NCBI GenBank assembly: GCA_018828125.1
Contig: JAHJWB010000006.1
Location: 62,001 to 126,000, forward strand
Source: Gammaproteobacteria bacterium
Lineage (GTDB): Bacteria > Pseudomonadota > Gammaproteobacteria > Burkholderiales > Burkholderiaceae_C
Direction of reading: 5' to 3'
DNA length: 64,000 nt
Positions 10,696 through 20,477 of this stretch are shown piece after piece. The notes under the pieces are model-generated. The model did not search any database. It saw only the letters and a program-made list of their open reading frames with translations, and was not told where the DNA came from. The position numbers and the translations under genes were made by a program. How positions within the stretch are numbered: position 1 is the first letter of the stretch; the number at the start of each line of letters is the position of its first letter.

Positions 10696-13365
10696 ATGTC
10701 CCCATCCACCGCGCCGCACCTTCACCTTACCGCGGCCGTCGCCCAGGCGCACGGCGTCAACCCTGACGCAGGCCTGGCTGCCGACGAGGCACAGCGCCGC
10801 AGCGTCACCCATGGCGCCAACGAGCTTGCCGCATCGCAAGACCGCCCCTGGTGGCGGCTGCTGGCAGACCAGTTCAAGGACTTCATGGTGCTGGTGCTGC
10901 TGGGTGCCGCCCTCATCGCGGGGCTGGTAGGTGAGCTCGCGGACACGCTGGTCATCCTCGTCATCGTGGTGCTCAACGCCGTCATCGGCTTTGTGCAGGC
11001 TTGGCGTGCCGACCAGGCCATGGCTGCGCTGCGGCAACTGGCGGCGGCTCACGCCACTGTGCTGCGCGGCGGCGCGGTGCAGGTCGTGGCCGCCACTGCG
11101 CTGGTGCCCGGCGACATCGTGCTGCTGGAGGCGGGCAACCAGATCCCGGCCGACCTCCGGCTGATCGAGATTGCACAGCTGCAGGTGGACGAATCGGCCC
11201 TCACGGGTGAATCCGTCAGCGTCGCCAAACAGACCGCTGCCCTGGCAGCCGAAAATGTGGGCGCGCTGGGCGACCAGACCAACATGGCCTTCAAGGGTAC
11301 GACCGCCACCCATGGGCGGGCGCGGGGCCTGGTGGTGGCCACGGGCAGGCACACCGAGCTGGGCAAAGTCGCCACGCTGCTGGACACCACCGACCGGAGC
11401 ACGCCACTGCAGTTGCGCCTGGCTGCCTTTGGCAAACGCCTGGCCCTTGTCGTGCTGGGCATTTGCGCCGTGATCTTTGTTGTGGGTGTGTTGCGGGGCG
11501 AAGCGCCCCTGCTGATGGCCCTTACTGCCATCAGCCTGGCGGTGGCGGCCATCCCCGAGGCGTTGCCCGCCGTGGTCACGGTGCTGCTGGCCCTGGGCGC
11601 ACGCCGCATGGTGGCGGTGCATGCGCTGGTGCGGCGCCTGCCGTCGGTCGAGACACTGGGCTCGGTCACCACCATCTGCTCGGACAAGACCGGCACCCTC
11701 ACGCAAAACCGCATGCACGCCGAGCTGCTGCTGGCCCAGGGTGTGCGCTGGATGCCCGGCGACCCGCTGCCCGGCCCAGTCCACGCCGAAGCCCTGCGCG
11801 CCGCCGCGCTGTGCAACGACGCGACGCTGCAGGCACAGAAAGAAGACAGCCCATCGGGCGCCCACTGGCAGGGCGACCCCACCGAAACCGCGCTGGTGCT
11901 GGCCGCCCACGCGGGCGGGCTGGACAAGGCTCAGCTCGACACCGCCTGCCCCCGCGTGCACGAGCAACCGTTTGACTCCGACCGCAAGCGCATGACCACG
12001 TTTCACCGCGCTGCCGACGGTTTTGTGGCCTACACCAAGGGCGCGCCCGAATCGGTATTGCCGCGCTGCACCAACCACTGGGCGCCCGACGGTGCCGCAG
12101 CACTCGACACCGCCAAGGTCCTGTCCACCGCCCAGCAACTCGCCGCCCAGGGCCTGCGTGTGCTGGCCCTGGCCCGCCGCAGTCACGTCCGCCTGCCCGA
12201 CACCAACGACATCGACGCGGTGGAAAACCAGCTGGAGCTGCTGGGCCTGATCGCCCTCATCGACCCGCCCCGCGCCGAGGCCCAGGCGGCGGTGCGCAAC
12301 TGCATCAGCGCGGGCATCACCCCGGTGATGATCACCGGCGACCACCCCGCCACCGCGCGTGCCATTGCCCACCGCCTGGGCATTGTCGCGAGCGCCGATG
12401 CCCCCGTGCTCACCGGCGCCGACTTGGCCACGTTGGACGATGCCGCACTGCGCGCCCGTGTGGAGCAGGTGCAGGTGTACGCCCGTGTCGACCCGGCGCA
12501 GAAGATCCGCATCGTCGAGGCGCTGCAGGCACTGGGACACTTCGTGGCCATGACGGGCGACGGCGTGAACGACGCCCCGGCCTTGAAGCGCGCCGACATC
12601 GGCATCGCCATGGGCCAGGGCGGCACCGATGTCGCGCGCGAGGCATCCAGCCTGGTGCTGCTGGACGACAACTTCGCCACCATCGTGGCCGCCGTGCGCG
12701 AGGGCCGCCGCATCTACGACAACATTCGCAAGTTTGTGCGCTACGCGATGACGGGCAACTCCGGCGAGATCTGGACGATCTTCCTGGCCCCGTTGCTGCT
12801 GCTGCCCATTCCACTGCTGCCCATTCACATCCTGTGGGTCAACCTGGTGACCGACGGACTGCCGGGCCTGGCGCTGGCGGCCGAACCGGCCGAGCGCGGC
12901 ATCATGCTGCGCCCGCCCCGCGCGCCGCGCGAAAGCCTGTTTGCCCACGGCATGTGGCAACACATCCTGGGCGTGGGCCTGCTGATCGGCGGGCTGTGCC
13001 TGGCGGTGCAGGCCTGGGCGCTGCACACCGGCCACACGCACTGGCAGACCATGGTGTTTACCGTGCTGACTCTGGCGCAGATGGCGCACGTCATCGCCAT
13101 CCGCTCCGAATCCGAGCCCATCTGGCGCCTGGGTTTGCGCAGCAACCGCCCGCTGCTGGCCGCCGTGGCCCTGACGTTTGCGTTGCAGATGGCCACCATT
13201 TATGTGCCCTGGCTCAACCCCATTTTCAAAACCGCTCCATTGAGCCTGGGCGAACTGGGCATTTGTATTGCGGCGGCGCTGGTGGTGCTGGTGGTGGTCG
13301 AGGCCGAAAAAGCCTGGCGCTGCAGTCGCCGGGGTCCAGCCCTGCCGGACGAACCTGCCGCCTGA
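10696..13365 (+). CDS. Cation-transporting P-type ATPase (type IIA/Ca2+-like)
   Basis: TGES, DKTGTLT, MITGDH and GDGVNDAPALK motifs. M4 PEALPAVVT and M6 WVNLVTDGLPGLAL resemble SERCA-type Ca sites. Confidence 0.92.
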   Translation: MSPSTAPHLHLTAAVAQAHGVNPDAGLAADEAQRRSVTHGANELAASQDRPWWRLLADQFKDFMVLVLLGAALIAGLVGELADTLVILVIVVLNAVIGFVQAWRADQAMAALRQLAAAHATVLRGGAVQVVAATALVPGDIVLLEAGNQIPADLRLIEIAQLQVDESALTGESVSVAKQTAALAAENVGALGDQTNMAFKGTTATHGRARGLVVATGRHTELGKVATLLDTTDRSTPLQLRLAAFGKRLALVVLGICAVIFVVGVLRGEAPLLMALTAISLAVAAIPEALPAVVTVLLALGARRMVAVHALVRRLPSVETLGSVTTICSDKTGTLTQNRMHAELLLAQGVRWMPGDPLPGPVHAEALRAAALCNDATLQAQKEDSPSGAHWQGDPTETALVLAAHAGGLDKAQLDTACPRVHEQPFDSDRKRMTTFHRAADGFVAYTKGAPESVLPRCTNHWAPDGAAALDTAKVLSTAQQLAAQGLRVLALARRSHVRLPDTNDIDAVENQLELLGLIALIDPPRAEAQAAVRNCISAGITPVMITGDHPATARAIAHRLGIVASADAPVLTGADLATLDDAALRARVEQVQVYARVDPAQKIRIVEALQALGHFVAMTGDGVNDAPALKRADIGIAMGQGGTDVAREASSLVLLDDNFATIVAAVREGRRIYDNIRKFVRYAMTGNSGEIWTIFLAPLLLLPIPLLPIHILWVNLVTDGLPGLALAAEPAERGIMLRPPRAPRESLFAHGMWQHILGVGLLIGGLCLAVQAWALHTGHTHWQTMVFTVLTLAQMAHVIAIRSESEPIWRLGLRSNRPLLAAVALTFALQMATIYVPWLNPIFKTAPLSLGELGICIAAALVVLVVVEAEKAWRCSRRGPALPDEPAA

Positions 13366-13408
13366 GCACGGGCTGGCACCCAGCATCCTTCCGTCAACCA
13401 CGCTCGAA

Positions 13409-13473
13409 AATTTAAGCCAAATAGGCCTCTAGCGCTTTACTATCAAGCGCTAATAGCTCATTTTTCAATAGCA
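13409..13473 (-). repeat. Dispersed hairpin repeat, copy 2
   Basis: ggcctctagcgctttactatcaagcgctaatagctcatttttcaatagc. Confidence 0.88.
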
Positions 13474-13535
13474 TTTCTCAAACCACTGACAGTGGGCGGC
13501 TAACCGCCACGATCCGTGGTTCAGCCGGTCAGAGG

Positions 13536-13745
13536 TTCAGCTCAACCCCATCAGCCACCCCGCTCCGGCCGCCATTGCCCCCACCCACACGGGCGACCCC
13601 CGGGCGCGCACCAGCAGGCCAAACGCGGCCGGCGCCAGCGCAATGTCGGCTTTGGAGTGCATGGCACTGTGGTCCACACCGGGTCGTACAGCGCAACGCC
13701 CAGAATGCCCCCACCGCCGTGTTGATGCCCCACATCACCTGCGCC
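13536..13745 (-). pseudogene. chrA: C-terminal remnant of a chromate transporter (ChrA-like), frameshifted
   Basis: Minus-strand fragments in different frames: VMWGINTAV / GILGVALYDPVWTT / MHSKADIALAPAAFGLLVRARGSPVWVGAMAAGAGWLMGLS*. Two frame changes are needed to join them. Confidence 0.5.
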
Positions 13746-13955
13746 ACCGGCATAGGGAAGAAAGCGCAGTTCTGTTGCGGCTGGCACGCAGCGCAGGGAG
13801 ACAAGAAACGGGGTGAACCGCGCCGTGGGGCGCAGGGCTGCGATGTTAAGCCTGTGCGATGACTGAACGCCGGAGCACCACCTGCCGCCACCCCGCATGC
13901 TCGCGCATGCGGCCCAGGTCGGACAGAAGCGTGGAAACGTCGGTGGTGATGATTT

Positions 13956-14018
13956 TTTGGTTCTTTTAGCCTCTAGCGCTTATCCATCAAGCGCAAGCCG
14001 CTATCATTTTTATAAACC
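13956..14018 (-). repeat. Dispersed hairpin repeat, copy 3
   Basis: tagcctctagcgcttatccatcaagcgcaagccgctatcattttta. Confidence 0.85.
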
Positions 14019-14067
14019 ATCGACCAACAAGCTCCGACCAGGACGGCAGCAGCCATCCAACAACCGC

Positions 14068-15324
14068 CTACAAATCCCGCGCCAGCCGCAGCCCCGTGAA
14101 CTGCCAGCGTGCCGTGGCCGGAAAGAAGTTGCGGTAGGTGATGCGCTCATGCCCCGGTGGCGTGGCGCTGGAGCTGCCGCGCAGCACGTACTGGTTGACC
14201 ATGAACTTGCCGTTGTATTCGCCCACAGCCCCATCCGCCACGCAGAACCCCGGGTAAGGCGCGTAGCTGGACTGTGTCCACTGCCAGACCGCGCCAAACC
14301 ACTGGACCATGTCGGGCGTGTCTGCACCGGCCATCGCGTCGGCTAAGGGGCGTGGCGAATGCGGCGGCACACCCAGGGCCTGTTGCGCGGCATGCTCCCA
14401 TTCGGCCTCGGTGGGCAGGCGGGCCCCCCTCCAGCGGGCGTAGGCATCGGCTTCGTAGTACGACAGGTGCACGGCAGGCTGCGCGCCGTCCAGCGGCTGC
14501 AGGCCCGTCAAGGTAAACGCATGCCAGGCGCCGTCCACGCGTTGCCAGTACAGCGGGTGCTCCAGGCCCTGCGCAGTGCGCCAGTCCCAGCCTTCTGCCA
14601 GCCACAACGCGGGGTTTTGATAGCCGCCGCCCTCGACAAACGCGGCCATTTCAGCGTTGGTGACCAGGCGCGATGCCAGGGCGTAGGGGTGCAGGTACAC
14701 ACGGTGGCGGGGGCTTTCGTTGTCAAACGCAAACCCTGTGCCTGAGTGGCCGATGTCGGTCAGGCCATTTCCAAAAGATTGCCATGCCAGCGCAGAAGCT
14801 GCCGCAGGCATCACCACGGCAGCCGGTTGGTAGGCAGGCCAAAGAGGGTTGCAGGACAGCAGGTGTTTGACGTCGGTGACCAGTAACTCCTGGTGCTGTT
14901 GCTCGTGCTGCAGACCCAACTCAATCAGGGCACACAGCGCCGGGTTATGCAGCACGGTGGGCAGCAGCCGCGCCATGCGCGCATCCACCTGGGCACGGTA
15001 GGCCAGCACTTCATCCAGTGCGGGGCGCGTGAGCAGCCCACGCTGCGGGCGCGGGTGTTTGGCACCCACGCCGTTGTAGTAGGAGTTGAACAGCACCCGG
15101 AACGCAGGCTGAAAGGGCGCAAAACCTGGTTCGTGCGCTTCCAGTACAAAGGTTTCAAAAAACCAGGTGGTGTGGGCCAAGTGCCATTTGGCCGGGCTGG
15201 CGTCGGGCATGGACTGGGCAGCGCAGTCTTCTGCCGACAGGGGCGCCACCAGTGCCACCGAACGGCCGCGCACGGTGTTGTAGCGCGTCAAAAGATCATT
15301 GTCGGAAACGTGGAAAGCGTTCAT
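14068..15324 (-). CDS. egtB: Ergothioneine biosynthesis protein EgtB
   Basis: DinB-like N-terminus (SPAKWHLAHTTWFFETFVL) plus formylglycine-generating/sulfoxide synthase C-terminus (ARLPTEAEWEHAA...RGSSSATPPGHERITYRNFFPATARWQFTGLRLA). Confidence 0.92.
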   Translation of the reverse strand: MNAFHVSDNDLLTRYNTVRGRSVALVAPLSAEDCAAQSMPDASPAKWHLAHTTWFFETFVLEAHEPGFAPFQPAFRVLFNSYYNGVGAKHPRPQRGLLTRPALDEVLAYRAQVDARMARLLPTVLHNPALCALIELGLQHEQQHQELLVTDVKHLLSCNPLWPAYQPAAVVMPAAASALAWQSFGNGLTDIGHSGTGFAFDNESPRHRVYLHPYALASRLVTNAEMAAFVEGGGYQNPALWLAEGWDWRTAQGLEHPLYWQRVDGAWHAFTLTGLQPLDGAQPAVHLSYYEADAYARWRGARLPTEAEWEHAAQQALGVPPHSPRPLADAMAGADTPDMVQWFGAVWQWTQSSYAPYPGFCVADGAVGEYNGKFMVNQYVLRGSSSATPPGHERITYRNFFPATARWQFTGLRLARDL

Positions 15325-15336
15325 GACAATGCCTGC

Positions 15337-16296
15337 TCAGGGCCTGGCGTGGACCACGGCGAACCAGCCGCGCTCGTCGGTCCAGGCCTCGGCCTGCGCA
15401 AAACCCGCGCGCGCCAGCATGTCGGTGAACACGGGCAGCGGGTATTTGTAGCTGTTTTCGGTGTGGATGCGCTCGCCCTGTTCAAACGCGCGTCCGCCGC
15501 CCGGCCAGCGCACCTGCGCATTGGCCAGTGCCTCCAGGTGCATTTCGATGCGCGACGCATCGGCATTGAAGAACGCGCGGTGTTGCCACTGGTCCACGTC
15601 AAAGTCACTGCCAATCAGGCGGTTGACGTGGCGCAGCACATTGCGATTGAACTCGGCCGTCACACCTGCGGCATCGTCGTAAGCGGCCTCCAGCACGGTC
15701 ACGTCCTTGGGCAGGTCGATGCCGATGAGCAGGCCGCCGTCATCGTCGATCAGCTCGCGCATATGCGCCAGCAGCGCCAGCGCATGCGGTGGGTCAAAAT
15801 TGCCAATTGACGAGCCCGGGTAGAACACCAGGCGCCCAGTGCGGGGAATGTCTGCGGGCAACTGCACGCCCTGGGTCATGTCGCCGCCCACGGCACGGGC
15901 GTCAAGCCACGGCAAGTCGTCGCTCAAGGCTGCCACGGCGTCTTGCAGATAGTCGGCCGAAATATCCACCCCCACAAAACACGCGGGCTGAACCAGTTGG
16001 CACAGCGTGCGGGCTTTTTGGCAACTGCCCGCACCCAGCTCGATCAAGGTGCGCCCGGTGCCCACCGAACGCGCAATGTCGGACGCGTGCTGCTGCATGA
16101 GGGCGTTTTCGGTGCGAGTGGGGTAGTACTCGGGAAGCTGGGTGATGGCCTCGAACAGCCGCGAACCCTGCTGGTCGTAAAAGTATTTGGGTGAGATGCT
16201 GGCGGGGTTTTGGCTCAGCCCCTGCGTGATGTCAGTGTGGTCGGCGTGCGCGATGGGGTCGATGTTGCAGGTCAATGGCATGGATCTTTGAAGCAT
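15337..16296 (-). CDS. egtD: L-histidine N-alpha-methyltransferase EgtD
   Basis: YFYDQQGSRLFEAITQLPEYYPTRTE...LIELGAGSCQKARTL...FYPGSSIGNFDP. Confidence 0.93.
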   Translation of the reverse strand: MLQRSMPLTCNIDPIAHADHTDITQGLSQNPASISPKYFYDQQGSRLFEAITQLPEYYPTRTENALMQQHASDIARSVGTGRTLIELGAGSCQKARTLCQLVQPACFVGVDISADYLQDAVAALSDDLPWLDARAVGGDMTQGVQLPADIPRTGRLVFYPGSSIGNFDPPHALALLAHMRELIDDDGGLLIGIDLPKDVTVLEAAYDDAAGVTAEFNRNVLRHVNRLIGSDFDVDQWQHRAFFNADASRIEMHLEALANAQVRWPGGGRAFEQGERIHTENSYKYPLPVFTDMLARAGFAQAEAWTDERGWFAVVHARP

Positions 16297-16603
16297 CTGG
16301 CGCGGCGGACCGCGGGTTCAGGCATGGGCACCACGCCCCGCAGCCATCCGGACATTGTGCGGCGATCAGGCGAATCTGTGTGTAGGTCAAATCCCAAAGC
16401 CCTGGACCAAGATGTCAACGCCCCGCCCGTCACCGCTAAACCCCTTCCCCACAGCCGCCTGTTCCGAGGATGACCCGGCGCGTCGCGCGCGCCAGTGCGA
16501 TCATCGCCGACCGGCTGCCCCGCGCCACCCCCGCGCCCACCGGCAGCATGGACGGCACTTTGGCCCAGGCCCAGGCTCCAACCCCGTTTTGCAGGAGTGA
16601 ACG

Positions 16604-17311
16604 ATGTCCCACCCCGTCTCCCCGCCCGCTGCAACAGGCGCCCCGGCCTGCCCCACGGAATCGCCGACCAGCGTGGCAACAGCGGCACGCGGCACCCGGC
16701 GAGCGTTGTTGCAGCGCACCCTGTGGAGCGCCGCCTGGGTGGCGGCGCCCGCGCTTGTGCACCCGGCACGGGCGCAGGCGCGTTTGGTGCCCACGCCGCG
16801 CCAGACCGAGGGGCCCTACTACCCCGTGGCGCTGCCGGCTGACAGCGATGGCGATCTGCTGCGCAATGGCACGCTCCAATACGCGCAGGGCCAGCCGGTG
16901 TGGGTGGAAGGCCAGGTGACCGACACCGAGGGTGTGCCCCTGGCCGGTGGTGCGGTGGAAATCTGGCAATGTGATGCGGACGGGCGCTACCACCACCCGG
17001 GGGACGGCAACAACGCAGCCCCCAGTTTTCAGGGTTTTGGCCGGGTGACGCTGGGCCGCGATGGCCGCTACCGGTTTCGCACCATTCGCCCGGCGCCGTA
17101 CACGGGCCGCACCCCGCACATCCACTTCAAGGTGCGCCTGCCGCAGCGCGAGCTGCTGACCACCCAGATGTACGTTGCGGGCGAGCCCGGCAATGCGCGC
17201 GATTTTTTATGGAACAACCTGAACCAGACGGGGCGCGCTGCGTTGACCGTGCCATTTACCCCCTCCAGCGATGGACCGAGGGCCGAGTTTGCGCTGGTGG
17301 TGCAGACTTGA
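16604..17311 (+). CDS. Secreted intradiol ring-cleavage dioxygenase-like protein (protocatechuate 3,4-dioxygenase family)
   Basis: RQTEGPYYP, EIWQCDADGRYHHP and YTGRTPHIHFKV motifs. The N-terminus carries an RR-containing signal-like segment. Confidence 0.87.
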   Translation: MSHPVSPPAATGAPACPTESPTSVATAARGTRRALLQRTLWSAAWVAAPALVHPARAQARLVPTPRQTEGPYYPVALPADSDGDLLRNGTLQYAQGQPVWVEGQVTDTEGVPLAGGAVEIWQCDADGRYHHPGDGNNAAPSFQGFGRVTLGRDGRYRFRTIRPAPYTGRTPHIHFKVRLPQRELLTTQMYVAGEPGNARDFLWNNLNQTGRAALTVPFTPSSDGPRAEFALVVQT

Positions 17312-17450
17312 ACGCAGGGCTGGCAACCCGCCACAGCTCGCCCATGAACGCTGCGGCCACGCCGCCCGCCGTCAATCGTGGCTGGGCAAACCGTCACCAT
17401 CCCGCCATCCGCCCGGCCTGGCGCCACATCTAACTTTCTGCATTTGATCC

Positions 17451-18476
17451 ATGGATTCCGTCAGCCAACTTGTCCTCGGCGCCGCCGTTGCCATCTCCAC
17501 CATGGGGCGCCGCACCGCCCTCTGGAAAGCCGCACTGTGGGGCGGTATCGCAGGCACGCTGCCCGACCTGGATGCGCTCATCAACCACGGAGACGCCATC
17601 TTGAACATGGTGCTGCACCGGTCCGAGAGCCATTCGCTGTTCTATCTGACCGCGCTGTCGGTGCCGCTGGCGTGGGCGGTATCGCGCCTGCACGGCGAGC
17701 CGCACCTGTTCACACGCTGGTGGCTGGCGCTGTGGCTTGCGCTCATCACCCACCCCCTGCTGGACTGGATGACGGTGTACGGCACGCAGTTGCTGCTGCC
17801 GTTCACCAACTTTCCGTATGCGGTGGGCAGTGTGTTCATCATCGACCCGCTGTACACCGTGCCGCTGCTGGTGGGCGTCCTGGCTGCCTTGCTGTTGCGC
17901 CGAGGCCGCGGTCTGGCATGGGCTCGCACCGGGCTGGCGGTAAGCACGGCCTACCTCGCGTGGAGTGTGGTGGCGCAACACCAGGCCGTGAACCAGATCA
18001 TGGCGTCGCCCCCGGAACCCAACCTGCCACCCCACCAGCTGTTGGTCACGCCAGCGCCTTTCAACACCCTGTTGTGGCGCGCGGTGGCGGTCACGCCCAC
18101 CCACTACTACGAGGGCTACACCTCGCTGCTCGACGGCGGTCGCCCCGTGCGCTGGACCCAACACCCGCGCGGTGCAGAGCTCTACACCCAGCATCAGGCC
18201 AGCCCTCTGGTGGACCGCGTGGCGCGTTTCAGCCACGGGTTTTTCAAGATGTCTGAAACAGGCGGTGAGGTCTTCATTACCGACCTGCGCATGGGCAACG
18301 AACCCACCTACACGTTTCACTTCAATCTGGGCCCATCCGAGCAGATAGCAGCGGGCCAACACGCCACCACCCAGCAGTGGATGCGGCCAGACCTGGCCAC
18401 CGCCCTGCCCTGGCTGTGGCAGCGCATGTGGGGGCGCGATGTGACACTTTCAGGCAGTCCCCCGCGGGCTCAATGA
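17451..18476 (+). CDS. Membrane-bound metal-dependent hydrolase (DUF457/YdjM-like)
   Basis: AALWGGIAGTLPDLDALI...HRSESHSLFYL...HPLLDWMTVYG. Confidence 0.85.
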   Translation: MDSVSQLVLGAAVAISTMGRRTALWKAALWGGIAGTLPDLDALINHGDAILNMVLHRSESHSLFYLTALSVPLAWAVSRLHGEPHLFTRWWLALWLALITHPLLDWMTVYGTQLLLPFTNFPYAVGSVFIIDPLYTVPLLVGVLAALLLRRGRGLAWARTGLAVSTAYLAWSVVAQHQAVNQIMASPPEPNLPPHQLLVTPAPFNTLLWRAVAVTPTHYYEGYTSLLDGGRPVRWTQHPRGAELYTQHQASPLVDRVARFSHGFFKMSETGGEVFITDLRMGNEPTYTFHFNLGPSEQIAAGQHATTQQWMRPDLATALPWLWQRMWGRDVTLSGSPPRAQ

Positions 18477-18508
18477 AAAAGGGGCTGGCGCAAACGCCAG
18501 CCCCTTTG
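18477..18508. terminator. Bidirectional terminator between convergent genes
   Basis: AAAGGGGCTGGCG caaa CGCCAGCCCCTTT. Confidence 0.85.
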
Positions 18509-18541
18509 CCTTGGAAGACTCTCGCTACAACCCGAACAGGC

Positions 18542-19144
18542 TCAGAACCGCCAGCCCAGACCCACGCCCACCAGAACGGGATCGACTTTGAAGGTGCCCA
18601 GCTTGGCGCCACCCGCCGTGACATCGGTCTTGATGTAGACCTTCTTCACATCCAAGTTCAGGTACAGGTTCTTGGCCAGCGGAATGTCTACACCCACCTG
18701 CAGCGCGGGGCCAAAGCTGTTGCGGTCGATGTCCACGCCGGCGGGCAGTTTCACGCTGGAAAAGCGTGTGTAGTTCAGGCCAGCACCCACATATGGCTTG
18801 AAGCCAGGCGCATCAAAGTGGTACTGCAGCAAAAGGGCAGGCGGTAGGTGCTTGAGCGAGCCGATGACCGTGCCCGAAGCGCTCAGAGTCTGCTTTTGCG
18901 GCACCGTAAGGATCAATTCGGCTGCCACGTTCTTGTTGAAGAAGTACGTGATGTCGACTTCAGGAAGCGTCTTGTCGTTGATGGTCAGGCCCAGCGGCGT
19001 GCTGTCCTTGTTGGCGCTGTTCAAGTGCACCACACGTGCACGGACCATCCAAGGCCCCTCAGCCTGTTGCGCCAGGGCTGCGCCGGACGTCAGGGCACAC
19101 AGAACGGCGATAGCCAGCAGGTTTTTTTTCATGTGATTTCGCAT
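18542..19144 (-). CDS. ompW: OmpW family outer membrane protein
   Basis: Signal peptide, then VNSANK-type N-terminus, LPPALLLQYHF, KPYVGAGLNYTRF, C-terminal GLGWRF. Confidence 0.92.
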   Translation of the reverse strand: MRNHMKKNLLAIAVLCALTSGAALAQQAEGPWMVRARVVHLNSANKDSTPLGLTINDKTLPEVDITYFFNKNVAAELILTVPQKQTLSASGTVIGSLKHLPPALLLQYHFDAPGFKPYVGAGLNYTRFSSVKLPAGVDIDRNSFGPALQVGVDIPLAKNLYLNLDVKKVYIKTDVTAGGAKLGTFKVDPVLVGVGLGWRF

Positions 19145-19233
19145 CGGTTGGACGGGGACGACCCCCGTGCATGCATTGAACCGCTGCGGGCACCTGCGGG
19201 CCTTGCCTTAACGCAAGACCCTCCTATTAACCC

Positions 19234-19248
19234 TTAGATCTACATCAA
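19234..19248 (-). promoter_or_regulatory. Candidate FNR/ANR-type site upstream of ompW
   Basis: Minus-strand TTGATgtagATCTAA, one mismatch to TTGATnnnnATCAA, about 90 bp upstream of the ATG. Confidence 0.4.
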
Positions 19249-19257
19249 GGATGCGCG

Positions 19258-20247
19258 TCAGTGCGCGGTGGACTTGCCACGCAGGCGCTTCACCAGCGTC
19301 ACCCCCACCAGCACCAGGCCACCCGCCACAATGCCCACCACCGCATTGAGCAGGTTGGGGACCAGCACCTCCCACAGCGGGCCCACGGGCCACTGCGCAG
19401 ACGCCGCACCCGCAGCTTCGACCCAGTGGTGAACGACGGGCACGCCATGCACCAGGATCCCGCCACCCACCAAAAACATGGCCGCGGTACCCGCAATGGA
19501 CAGGCCCTTCATCAGCCAGGGCGCCGCCCGCAGAATGCCGGCGCCAATGGTCCGCGCCACGCTGCTGGACTTGGTGTTGAGCCACAGGCCCAGGTCATCG
19601 AGCTTGACGATGCCCGCCACCAGCCCATACACGCCCGCCGTCATGATGACCGCGATGCCTGACAACACAGCTAGTTGCTGCGCAAAAGGTGCTGTGGCGA
19701 CAGTGCCCAAGGTGATGGCGATGATTTCTGCCGACAGGATGAAGTCGGTGCGCACGGCGCCCTTGATCTTGTCTTTTTCGAAAGCCACCAGATCCACCGC
19801 CGGGTTGGCATTGGCCAAAACCCGGCTTTCGTGTTCGGCAGCTTCCTCATGCGGTGCATGCAAAAACTTGTGGGCGATTTTTTCAAACCCTTCAAAGCAC
19901 AAAAAAGCGCCGCCCACCATCAGCAGCGGGGTTACCGCCCACGGCGCAAACGTGCCGATCAGCAGCGCAGCGGGCACCAGAATGAGCTTGTTGATGAACG
20001 AGCCTTTGCACACGGCCCACACCACCGGAATTTCCCGTTCGGCGCGCACTCCCGACACCTGCTGGGCATTCAGCGCCAGGTCATCCCCCAAAACCCCCGC
20101 GGTTTTCTGGGCAGCGACCTTGGTCATCACCGACACATCGTCGGCCAAGGCGGCACTCTTTTTGGCCGCAACCTTGGTCATGAGGGCCACGTCATCGAGG
20201 ATGGTGGCGATATCGTCCAACAGGGCAAGCAGGCTGCCAGAGGCCAT
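19258..20247 (-). CDS. DUF808 domain-containing membrane protein (YedI-like)
   Basis: [64 protein letters not shown] is the classic DUF808 N-terminus. Confidence 0.9.
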   Translation of the reverse strand: MASGSLLALLDDIATILDDVALMTKVAAKKSAALADDVSVMTKVAAQKTAGVLGDDLALNAQQVSGVRAEREIPVVWAVCKGSFINKLILVPAALLIGTFAPWAVTPLLMVGGAFLCFEGFEKIAHKFLHAPHEEAAEHESRVLANANPAVDLVAFEKDKIKGAVRTDFILSAEIIAITLGTVATAPFAQQLAVLSGIAVIMTAGVYGLVAGIVKLDDLGLWLNTKSSSVARTIGAGILRAAPWLMKGLSIAGTAAMFLVGGGILVHGVPVVHHWVEAAGAASAQWPVGPLWEVLVPNLLNAVVGIVAGGLVLVGVTLVKRLRGKSTAH

Positions 20248-20477
20248 GGGGATTCCTTGGGGTTGATTGGGGAGGCGCTGCTGTGCGCCATCCGTTGTGC
20301 GCGCGACTATAGCAATACGGGGTCCGCCGAAGTTGCCTGCCTGCGCTGGTCATCGAACCGCCGTTGAACGCGGGCTTGCAACAAGGCCACAATCGCCTGC
20401 AAGGCGCATACTCTCGCCTTCACCCATCATTCCGGGGTCCCTAGAGGCAGCTCTTGAAAGGGCTTCACGCCTGAGCC

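Noticed and set aside
10648-13401. 917-aa minus-strand ORF opposite the P-type ATPase
   Set aside because: Mirror ORF produced by high GC and codon bias. Low-complexity His/Gln/Gly/Arg composition, no domains; the plus-strand ATPase is unambiguous.
13897-14346. 149-aa plus-strand ORF containing ASSAYPSSA
   Set aside because: Its frame runs through intergenic repeat copy 3 into antisense egtB; not a convincing gene.
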